From contig CP103416.1 of assembly GCA_024802545.1 (NCBI GenBank), positions 1,550,001-1,614,000 on the forward strand: a stretch of DNA of 64,000 nt, written 5' to 3'. Below the pieces are notes generated by a model. That model was given only the letters and a program-made list of their open reading frames with translations, was not told the DNA's origin and made no database searches. This document shows positions 57,143 to 64,000 of the stretch, piece by piece. Origin of the DNA: SAR92 clade bacterium H455 (lineage in GTDB: Bacteria > Pseudomonadota > Gammaproteobacteria > Pseudomonadales > Porticoccaceae). Position 1 is the stretch's first letter, and each line of letters opens with the position of its first letter. The translations under genes and the position numbers were made by a program.

Positions 57143-58240
57143 ATGTCCGGAAACAGTATAGGAAAACTCTTCACCGTAACCAGCTTTGGCGAGAGCCATG
57201 GTTTAGCGATTGGCTGTATTGTCGACGGTTGCCCTCCAGGATTAGAGATCAGCGCTGCGGATTTGCAGCCAGATTTGGACCGCCGCAAGCCGGGTCAATC
57301 GCGTTACACCACCCAGCGCCGTGAAGACGATGAAGTGAAAATTCTCTCTGGTATATTCGAGGGCAAGACCACTGGTGCCGCCATCGGCATGATCATTGAA
57401 AACAAAGACCAGAAGTCTAAAGATTACAGTAAAATCAAAGATTTATTTCGGCCTTCTCATGCAGATTATACCTATCATCAAAAGTACGGTGAGCGCGATT
57501 ATCGCGGTGGCGGACGCAGTTCTGCCCGTGAAACAGCCATGCGCGTTGCCGCTGGCGGAATCGCCAAAAAGTATTTGCAAGAGCGTTTGGGCGTTGAGAT
57601 TTACGGCTATGTTTCCCAGCTGGGTCCCATTGTCGCCGAGCGTTTTGTTCAGTCTGAGATTGAGCAGAATCCGTTCTTCTTTCCTGATCCAGACAAGATT
57701 GCCGAGCTTGAAACTTATATGCAGGCCCTGACCAAAGAGGGCAACTCCATCGGCGCTCAGGTCACTGTAGTGGCTAAACAGGTTCCAGTCGGGCTGGGCG
57801 AGCCGGTTTTTGATCGCTTAGATGCGGATTTGGCTCATGCTCTGATGGGTATTAACGCCGTAAAAGGTGTTGAGATTGGTGCCGGGTTTGATTCAGTCAG
57901 TCAGAAAGGTACCGAGCACCGCGACGAAATGACCCCAGAGGGTTTCCTGTCAAATAACTCAGGCGGCATTCTCGGGGGTATTTCATCGGGACAAAGCATT
58001 GTTGCCAATCTGGCGCTGAAACCAACATCCAGTCTGCGAATTCCCGGTCAGTCAATCAACACTGCTGGTGAATCAGTAGAGGTAGTTACCACCGGTCGCC
58101 ATGATCCCTGTGTGGGTATCCGTGCTGTACCTATTGCCGAGGCCATGCTGGCCATCACATTGATGGATCACTATCTGCGCAATCGCGGTCAGAACGGCGA
58201 TGTAGACAGTGGTTTAGTATCAGTTGGGCCGGAGCGCTAG
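57143..58240 (+). CDS. aroC: Chorismate synthase
   Basis: A 365-aa FMN-dependent enzyme for the last step of the shikimate pathway. Conserved blocks are [53 protein letters not shown], and [12 protein letters not shown] and [23 protein letters not shown] lies before the ATG. A terminator follows at once. Confidence 0.97.
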   Translation: MSGNSIGKLFTVTSFGESHGLAIGCIVDGCPPGLEISAADLQPDLDRRKPGQSRYTTQRREDDEVKILSGIFEGKTTGAAIGMIIENKDQKSKDYSKIKDLFRPSHADYTYHQKYGERDYRGGGRSSARETAMRVAAGGIAKKYLQERLGVEIYGYVSQLGPIVAERFVQSEIEQNPFFFPDPDKIAELETYMQALTKEGNSIGAQVTVVAKQVPVGLGEPVFDRLDADLAHALMGINAVKGVEIGAGFDSVSQKGTEHRDEMTPEGFLSNNSGGILGGISSGQSIVANLALKPTSSLRIPGQSINTAGESVEVVTTGRHDPCVGIRAVPIAEAMLAITLMDHYLRNRGQNGDVDSGLVSVGPER

Positions 58241-58257
58241 CTCCAACCCAAGCTCTA

Positions 58258-58290
58258 TAATGGCAGCCGCGCATAAGGCTGCCATTTTCT
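58258..58290. terminator. Terminator between aroC and the convergent hydrolase
   Basis: AATGGCAGCC and GGCTGCCATT form a 10-bp stem with an 8-nt loop, then TTCTATTTT. Confidence 0.85.
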
Positions 58291-58293
58291 ATT

Positions 58294-59235
58294 TTAAAGT
58301 TTCAAATCATCCAGCCAACTCAGCAAATCCCCATAAACCTCAACCTTGTTGGTTTCATTAAGCATTTCATGATGGCCGCCCTCGTAGAGGCGACAGCTAA
58401 GCTGTTGCACCCCCGCACTGTCCAACATTGCCGCAAGCTTCTTCACGCCTTTACCAGCGCCGCCCACAGGATCCAGTGCGCCGGAAAAAATATAGATAGG
58501 CAATTGCTTGCTGATCTTAGCCATTGCCGCTGGTGCTGATAGTTGCGCCAGACCGCGCAAGAAGTCATACCAAGACTGCGTGGAAATGGCACCACCGCAG
58601 TGCGGGTCGACTATATAGCGATCAACGGTTTCGGTATCGCTGGAGATCCAATCCTTGTCTGTGCGCACAGGTTTAAATGCATTGTTAAAAGCACCAAAAG
58701 ACATGCTTTCCAGCAGCTTGCTCACAGAGCCACCACCCCAGCGAGCACGCTCGACTCTGGCTATCTGGCTGGCGGTGCTGTAGAACCAGGGCGGGGCGTA
58801 ATTCGATCCTGATAACACCAGTCCCTGCAAGCGATCAGAGAGCGTATCTGCATAGCGCTGGCAGGTATGCATGGCCAAAAATGAGCCCATGCTGTGGCCG
58901 AGAATAATTAGCGGTAACTGGTTGTCGCTGCCGAGATACTCGATAAGCTGCAGCTGGTCATCGACCATCTGGTTCCAGCCGTCGTTATCGGCGAAGTGGT
59001 AGAGATTGCCATTGGCCTCAGCGGTTTTGCCGTGGCCGCGATGGTCATCGGCGGTCACATGAAAACCCTGTTGATTGAGGTAAGCCGCTAGCTCAGCATA
59101 GCGAGCGCTGTGCTCCGCCATGCCGTGCATAATATGTATCCAGCCTTTGGCTTGCCGGGAGGATTGAACAGGCCACTCGTGGTAGTAGCAGTCTCCGGGC
59201 TCTCCGGTGGCGAAGGCAATGGTCTTTAGATTCAT
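58294..59235 (-). CDS. Monoacylglycerol lipase-like alpha/beta hydrolase
   Basis: A 313-aa serine hydrolase. IMHGMAEHSARYAELAAYL, then DHRGHGKTA, nucleophile in LGHSMGSFLA and His in GGHHEMLNE are the lysophospholipase/monoacylglycerol-lipase pattern (PldB type). ATG 59235 (MNLKTIAF) is preferred; the frame reaches a further 29 codons upstream into the dispersed repeat, where coding is unlikely. It could serve phospholipid turnover. Confidence 0.88.
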   Translation of the reverse strand: MNLKTIAFATGEPGDCYYHEWPVQSSRQAKGWIHIMHGMAEHSARYAELAAYLNQQGFHVTADDHRGHGKTAEANGNLYHFADNDGWNQMVDDQLQLIEYLGSDNQLPLIILGHSMGSFLAMHTCQRYADTLSDRLQGLVLSGSNYAPPWFYSTASQIARVERARWGGGSVSKLLESMSFGAFNNAFKPVRTDKDWISSDTETVDRYIVDPHCGGAISTQSWYDFLRGLAQLSAPAAMAKISKQLPIYIFSGALDPVGGAGKGVKKLAAMLDSAGVQQLSCRLYEGGHHEMLNETNKVEVYGDLLSWLDDLKL

Positions 59236-59313
59236 AGTTTTTTTATCATTATTGTTATTTTGATGTTTTCGGCTGAGCCACGACTTAACCTGTCCCCGTG
59301 ATCCAGCGTCTTT

Positions 59314-59412
59314 GCCTGTCATCCCGACCGTAGTGGACGGGTCTGCATCCGGCCGCTTTGATCTCTCCCCGTGCCACAGTCTAAGGGATCCTTCGGCTTC
59401 GCTGAGGGACAG
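59314..59412. repeat. Dispersed palindromic repeat copy
   Basis: CTGTCATCCCGACC at 59317-59330 opens the element and AGGGATCCTTCGGCTTCGCT at 59384-59403, continuing GAGGGACAGG, closes it; the closing part is the reverse form of the GAAGTCGAAGGATC unit at 31.8 kb. The ends CCTGTC...GACAGG are complementary. The element lies in the gap between divergent genes and would influence the nadK promoter side. Confidence 0.65.
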
Positions 59413-59468
59413 GGCGGAGCCCTGAAACTTATTATGCCTTAAAAAGAGTGAATTACCGCGCTACTCTG

Positions 59469-59474
59469 TATAAT
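59469..59474 (+). promoter_or_regulatory. Consensus -10 upstream of nadK
   Basis: A TATAAT lies 31 bp before the nadK ATG. No good -35 hexamer is seen at 17-bp spacing, so strength is uncertain. Confidence 0.4.
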
Positions 59475-59504
59475 TGCCAAATCGGTTTTTGGATACCCAG
59501 TAAT

Positions 59505-60413
59505 ATGGCACATTTTCAACGCATAGGCTTGCTCGCAAGTCTCGACGTACCTGAGGTGCGTGACTCTCTGAACAAACTCGAAGCCTTCTTGTTGAGTCAG
59601 GGCCGCGAGGTGGTCTACGAAGAGCGCGCAGCCCAATTAGTCGACTGGCCCGTGGATAAAATCCTACCTTTAGAGCAATTTCCCGGTGCTGTTGACCTGG
59701 GTATAGTGGTCGGTGGCGACGGCAGTATGCTCAGCGCCAGTCGCAGTATGGCGGCGAGCAAAATTCCATTATTGGGCATCAACCGCGGTCGCTTGGGTTT
59801 CCTAACCGATATCTCTCCAGACGAAATCGCCGAGCGCGTGCTGCCGGTGCTCTCCGGAGAGTACAAACAAACCGATCGCTTTCTTCTCGAAACCACGATT
59901 ACTCGCCATGGCAAGTTAATCGCTGAAGGGCTCGCGGTAAACGATATAGTGTTGCACCCGGGCCAGTCGGTTCGGATGATGGCTTTTGAACTCTATGTGG
60001 ATGGCGAGTTTGTCTACAGCCAGCGCTCCGACGGTCTGATTGTCGCCACCCCCACAGGCTCAACAGCTTATGCATTGTCTGCTGGTGGTCCGCTGCTCTG
60101 TCCAGAGCTGGATGCCATGGTCGTAGTACCGCTCAATCCCCACACATTGAATAGTCGGCCCATTGCACTGCACGGCGATTCACAGATTGAAATCCGCGTC
60201 AGTTCGCGTAATGAACTGCACCCGTTGATTACCTGCGATGGCCACAATGACTATCTCAGCGAGCCGGGTGACATTATTACCATCCGCAAGCACCGCGATG
60301 GGGTGATTTTGATTCACCCAAACGATCACAATTTCTACAGCATCTGTCGTTCAAAGCTCGGTTGGGGCAGTCGCCTGGACCGAGCCAAAGCCAAAGCTAA
60401 CAATGACAGCTGA
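59505..60413 (+). CDS. nadK: NAD kinase
   Basis: A 302-aa enzyme making NADP from NAD. GIVVGGDGSMLSASR contains the catalytic GGDG (70-73); LAVNDIVLHPG carries the NE/D motif, and DGLIVATPTGSTAYALSAGGP the TPTGSTAYALSAGG block. ATG 59505 aligns with the family start (MAHFQRIGLLA). It overlaps the rhomboid gene by 11 nt, first of a tight run of genes up to pepN. Confidence 0.96.
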   Translation: MAHFQRIGLLASLDVPEVRDSLNKLEAFLLSQGREVVYEERAAQLVDWPVDKILPLEQFPGAVDLGIVVGGDGSMLSASRSMAASKIPLLGINRGRLGFLTDISPDEIAERVLPVLSGEYKQTDRFLLETTITRHGKLIAEGLAVNDIVLHPGQSVRMMAFELYVDGEFVYSQRSDGLIVATPTGSTAYALSAGGPLLCPELDAMVVVPLNPHTLNSRPIALHGDSQIEIRVSSRNELHPLITCDGHNDYLSEPGDIITIRKHRDGVILIHPNDHNFYSICRSKLGWGSRLDRAKAKANNDS

Positions 60414-61026
60414 GTCACCTGAGCCATCAGATCGATCTCGCTGGCGCACCGCAGCAAAGCAGCATCCAGTAACGGCACTGCTGTTTTTTGCTAGCCTCTG
60501 CGGATGGTTTGTCGGTAGCTTCTTCTATCCGATACCCCGAATATTTGTCTTTGGCGGTATTGCGGAGGGCGAACTCTGGCGTTTGATTACCCCAATCTTT
60601 GTTCACTTTGGCCTGATGCACTTTGTCTTCAATGGGCTATGGTTATCACTGCTCGGCGGACGTATCGAAATGCTTCTGGGCCCGATGCATCTGCTACTCT
60701 TAGTATTGGTTAGCGCAGTCATCTCCAATATGGGGCAGTTTGTCTGGACTGGCTCTGTAGCCTTTGGCGGCATGTCCGGAGTGATCTATGCCTTGCTCGG
60801 CTATATCTGGATCCGCAATCTGCTGGCACCCCATCCCATATTGGCTCTACCTAAAGAGCTAATCGGCTTTATGCTTTTTTGGCTGCTGTTCTGTATGACC
60901 GGCGTGTTAGATTTTTTATTGGGTGTTGGCATTGCCAATGCAGCCCATTTCAGTGGTTTAATCGTAGGTATGCTGTTGGGCTTGATTTTTGGTTTGGTTG
61001 GCACTGTAAGAGCGAGGTTTAAATAG
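60403..61026 (+). CDS. Rhomboid-family intramembrane protease
   Basis: A 207-aa membrane protein with six helices. The catalytic Ser is in GGMSGVIYALLGY and the His in NAAHFSGLIVGMLLG, the two residues of rhomboid dyads; HFGLMHFVFNGLWL provides the HxxxN region. It should cleave membrane-spanning substrates; none is known here. Overlaps nadK and lies three bases before the DUF1315 gene, so cotranscription is likely. Confidence 0.9.
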   Translation: MTAESPEPSDRSRWRTAAKQHPVTALLFFASLCGWFVGSFFYPIPRIFVFGGIAEGELWRLITPIFVHFGLMHFVFNGLWLSLLGGRIEMLLGPMHLLLLVLVSAVISNMGQFVWTGSVAFGGMSGVIYALLGYIWIRNLLAPHPILALPKELIGFMLFWLLFCMTGVLDFLLGVGIANAAHFSGLIVGMLLGLIFGLVGTVRARFK

Positions 61027-61029
61027 ACA

Positions 61030-61275
61030 ATGGATTTACCCCAGTTACTGGAAAGCATCACACCGCAGATTTGTGAGAGCCTGAAGCGGGCAGTGGAATT
61101 GGGCAAGTGGCCCGATGGTCGGGCCTTAACGGATGAGCAAAAGTCGCTCTGTATGCAGGCTATTATCGCCTATGACCAGCGCAAGCCCATTGAACAGCGT
61201 ACTGGTTACGTGCCGCCGAAAACTACCGCCTGCTCGCCGCCGCCAGACGAACAACCTTTGAAATGGAAAAACTAA
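61030..61275 (+). CDS. DUF1315 protein (YeaC-like)
   Basis: An 81-aa small soluble protein. Matches DUF1315: helical N-terminus, then KWPDGRALTDEQKSLCMQAI and a YDQRKPIEQRTGYVP block. Function unknown. Second in a compact operon, between the rhomboid and DUF2797 genes. Confidence 0.85.
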   Translation: MDLPQLLESITPQICESLKRAVELGKWPDGRALTDEQKSLCMQAIIAYDQRKPIEQRTGYVPPKTTACSPPPDEQPLKWKN

Positions 61276-61288
61276 TTAAGGCTACAAT

Positions 61289-62128
61289 ATGTCGATAAAA
61301 GTTTCCGGGCATCTTGAAAAGATGCGCACTTCTCTGGGCGAAAATGGCCAGGTGGATTATCAGCTACCCTTGGATGATCAGCATATTGGTATGAACGCGT
61401 TAATTGGCAGCGCGGTTTCCATTGAGCACCTCGGTGATATTCACTGCATTCACTGCGGGCGACGTTCCAAGAAGAGCTTTAGCCAAGGTTACTGTTATCC
61501 TTGCTTCACCAAATTGCCCCAGTGCGATACCTGCATTATGAGCCCGGAAAAATGTCACTTTCACCACGGCACCTGCCGCGATCCGGAGTGGGGTGAAAAA
61601 TTTTGCTTCACCGACCACTTTGTCTATCTGGCTAACTCCTCAGGGGTAAAGGTGGGTATTACCCGTGGAACTCAGCTACCAACCCGCTGGATTGATCAGG
61701 GCGCGACTCAGGGGCTGCCCATCTTCCGTGTTCAGACACGCTACCAGGCAGGCTTAATTGAAGACTGTCTGCGCGAGCACGTCGGCGATAAAACTCACTG
61801 GCAGAAAATGCTCAAGGGCAATGCAGAAGATTTGGACTTAGCCGCGATCAGAGATGAATTGATGGCCAAGTCGGAAGAGGGCCTCGAAATGCTCGAAGAA
61901 GAGTATGGCTTGCAGGCGCTGCAGCGACTATACAGTGAGAGCACTACAACCATTGATTTCCCCGTGAGCCAATGGCCGGAAAAAGTGAAAAGCTTTAACC
62001 TCGATAAACAGCCTCTGGTGGAAGGGGTGCTGTTGGGTATCAAAGGTCAGTATCTGATTCTTGATACCGGGGTGATTAATATCCGCAAATTTACTGCCTA
62101 CAACATTCAATTTTCTGCTGCTGCCTAA
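61289..62128 (+). CDS. DUF2797 protein with cysteine-rich zinc region
   Basis: A 279-aa protein. Residues about 52-100 carry four Cys pairs or Cys/His sites (IHCIHCGRRSKK, CYPCFTKLPQCDTC and CHFHHGTC), which can bind zinc. They are followed by VYLANSSGVKVGITRGTQLP, similar to the GIY-YIG nuclease strand pair, and a helical tail. DUF2797 proteins are conserved in gammaproteobacteria; biochemical function unproven. Start ATG 61289, 13 bp after DUF1315. Confidence 0.85.
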   Translation: MSIKVSGHLEKMRTSLGENGQVDYQLPLDDQHIGMNALIGSAVSIEHLGDIHCIHCGRRSKKSFSQGYCYPCFTKLPQCDTCIMSPEKCHFHHGTCRDPEWGEKFCFTDHFVYLANSSGVKVGITRGTQLPTRWIDQGATQGLPIFRVQTRYQAGLIEDCLREHVGDKTHWQKMLKGNAEDLDLAAIRDELMAKSEEGLEMLEEEYGLQALQRLYSESTTTIDFPVSQWPEKVKSFNLDKQPLVEGVLLGIKGQYLILDTGVINIRKFTAYNIQFSAAA

Positions 62129-62177
62129 GGGCCCAGTAAAAGAGTAACAAGAGAGCAATACTACAAGGACCGTCACC

Positions 62178-64000
62178 ATGAAAGATGCACTGCCACAGAC
62201 TATTTATCTCAAAGACTACAAAGTCTCGCCCTTTGAAATCGAGAAAACCGAACTGGTTTTTGATCTTGGCGAGCACCACACCAGGGTTACCACAACACTT
62301 TCTCTACTGCGCAATACACTCAGCGATGAGCAAAACGCGGATCTGGTTTTGCATGGCAGTAAAGGGCTGGATCTGCAGTCTGTGTCAGTGGATGGTCAGC
62401 CTCTAGAGGAGGATACTTATAATTGTGATAGTGAGTCTTTAACCATCCCCGGTCTGGCTGACCGAGCAGTGGTTACCACCGAAGTGCTGATCAAGCCCCA
62501 AGACAATACCACCATGATGGGCCTCTACCGTTCGCGCACCATGTATTGCACCCAGTGTGAAGCCGAAGGCTTTCGCGATATTACCTACTATCTAGATCGC
62601 CCGGATGTAATGTCTGAATTCACCACCAAGGTGATTGCCGATAAAGCCCAGTACCCGGTGTTGCTCTCCAATGGTAACGCCATTGAGCGCGGTCAACTGG
62701 ATGGCGGCCGTCACTTTGTCACCTGGCACGACCCGTTTAAAAAGCCCGCTTACCTGTTTGCCCTAGTGGCCGGTACCCTGAGCTGTGTTGAAGACAGCTT
62801 TACCACTATGTCTGGTCGCCAGGTAGCACTGCAGATCTTTGTTGAAGAAAAAGATCTGGATAAATGTGATCACGGCATGCTCTCCCTAAAGCATTCAATG
62901 CGTTGGGACGAAGAAGCCTATGGCCGGGAATACGATCTGGATATCTTTATGATCGTCGCCGTGGATGACTTTAATATGGGCGCCATGGAAAACAAAGGCC
63001 TGAATATATTTAATACTTCTGCCGTATTGGCCAATCCCAAGACCACCACCGACGCATCCTTTCAGCGCGTCGAAGCCATTGTTGCCCATGAGTACTTCCA
63101 TAACTGGTCTGGCAATCGCGTGACCTGCCGCGACTGGTTTCAGTTGAGTCTTAAAGAAGGCTTTACCGTCTACCGCGATTCACAGTTTTCCGCGGATATG
63201 AACTCGGCAACGGTTAAGCGCATAGAAGATGTCAGCTATCTGCGCACCCACCAGTTTGCCGAAGATGGCGGTCCCATGTCCCATCCGGTGCAGCCAGATG
63301 CCTATATGGAGATCAATAATTTTTACACCCTGACGGTCTACGAGAAGGGTGCCGAAATCGTCGGCATGATTCGCACTCTGCTGGGTCCCGACACCTTCCG
63401 CAAAGGCAGTGACCTCTATTTCGATCGTCACGATGGTCAAGCAGTGACTATCGAAGAATTTGTTAAAGCCATGGAAGACACCAGTGGTCGCGACCTTACT
63501 CAATTCCGTCGCTGGTACAAGCAGTCTGGCACGCCCCAGTTAGCAGTCAGTTCAAGATATGATGCCGCCGATCGCACAGTGACACTGGACTTTGCCCAAA
63601 GTTGCCCAGCAACCCCGGGACAGCCCCAGAAGCAGCCCTTTGTGATACCGGTGAAGCTTGGTCTGGTTGGTGAGTCAGGGGATCTACCACTAAACAGCAA
63701 TGGCGACACAGACATTGTTTATGAAGTCAGTCAAACCCATCAGCAACTGGTTATCGAGAATATTGACGAAGCCCCAGTACCCTCGTTATTGCGTGAATTC
63801 TCCGCCCCAGTAAAACTCGATTACGCCTACAGCAAAGACCAGTTGATTCACTTAATGGCTAACGACAGCGACGGCTTTAACCGCTGGGATGCAGGTCAAA
63901 AGCTCGGCTTTGAATTGTTGGAAAAGCTCACTGCCGACAGCCATCAGCAGCGCCCACTGCAAATGGACAGTCAGCTGATTGAAGCCTATAAGTCGCTGTT
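62178..64000 (+). CDS. pepN: Aminopeptidase N (partial, 3' end outside window)
   Basis: The frame is open from ATG 62178 to the window end (607 codons), so the C-terminal part is missing. An M1-family zinc aminopeptidase: exopeptidase motif GAMEN (268-272) binds the substrate N-terminus, and HEYFH(304-308)...Glu327 is the HExxH-x18-E zinc site with catalytic Glu305. The N-terminal beta domain and catalytic domain look normal. AAGGACC lies before the ATG. Last member of the nadK-to-pepN run. Confidence 0.96.
   Translation, partial: MKDALPQTIYLKDYKVSPFEIEKTELVFDLGEHHTRVTTTLSLLRNTLSDEQNADLVLHGSKGLDLQSVSVDGQPLEEDTYNCDSESLTIPGLADRAVVTTEVLIKPQDNTTMMGLYRSRTMYCTQCEAEGFRDITYYLDRPDVMSEFTTKVIADKAQYPVLLSNGNAIERGQLDGGRHFVTWHDPFKKPAYLFALVAGTLSCVEDSFTTMSGRQVALQIFVEEKDLDKCDHGMLSLKHSMRWDEEAYGREYDLDIFMIVAVDDFNMGAMENKGLNIFNTSAVLANPKTTTDASFQRVEAIVAHEYFHNWSGNRVTCRDWFQLSLKEGFTVYRDSQFSADMNSATVKRIEDVSYLRTHQFAEDGGPMSHPVQPDAYMEINNFYTLTVYEKGAEIVGMIRTLLGPDTFRKGSDLYFDRHDGQAVTIEEFVKAMEDTSGRDLTQFRRWYKQSGTPQLAVSSRYDAADRTVTLDFAQSCPATPGQPQKQPFVIPVKLGLVGESGDLPLNSNGDTDIVYEVSQTHQQLVIENIDEAPVPSLLREFSAPVKLDYAYSKDQLIHLMANDSDGFNRWDAGQKLGFELLEKLTADSHQQRPLQMDSQLIEAYKSL

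Overview
The window is a chromosomal stretch of a gammaproteobacterium. Proteobacterial gene families run through it (gltA divergent from sdhCDAB, then sucAB-lpd-sucCD, nfuA, miaE, B12-dependent metH, eptA/dgkA, DUF2164/DUF2970/DUF4389), together with two TonB-dependent receptors, many lipoproteins and esterases, and moderate GC. This suggests a marine Cellvibrionales/SAR92-like bacterium. That placement is inference from gene content; no rRNA is present.

Region 1 (1-7.9 kb) is the accessory part. It opens in a tRNA cluster resembling glyW-cysT-leuZ. tRNA-Cys and tRNA-Leu(UAA) are each preceded by a duplicated, truncated 5' copy carrying a small hairpin-rich insert, and a membrane-protein gene separates them. 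A 3.9-kb integrative element sits in the 3' end of tRNA-Leu. It has a tyrosine recombinase, an AraC/GyrI regulator, a lipoprotein gene with a probable frameshift in its signal peptide, and an 18-bp att-like repeat at the far end. Just beyond lies an ahpC start fragment fused upstream of a secreted catalase-peroxidase (katG).

Region 2 (8-31 kb) holds metabolic and envelope genes: a fatty-acid hydroxylase/sterol desaturase family protein, a class III aminotransferase, a FAD-dependent dehydrogenase, a secreted DUF3604 protein, two TonB-dependent receptors, an MsbA-like ABC exporter, a carboxylesterase lipoprotein, a DoxX protein, an acyl-CoA dehydrogenase and metH.

Region 3 (31-46 kb) is the TCA-cycle block. 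gltA is divergent from sdhCDAB; a terminator follows sdhB; then come sucA-sucB-lpdA-sucC-sucD, ending at a strong terminator. Downstream lies a 0.5-kb non-coding patch with a long inverted repeat and four 21-bp tandem repeats.

Region 4 (46-64 kb) is housekeeping: paired thioesterases, htpG behind a near-perfect sigma-32 promoter, gpsA, a lipid A/phospholipid operon (eptA-PAP2-dgkA), convergent phhB and folE, prmB, aroC, nadK, a rhomboid protease, two DUF proteins and pepN, which runs off the end. Short palindromic repeats of the 'GAAGTCGAAGGATC' type are scattered between genes.
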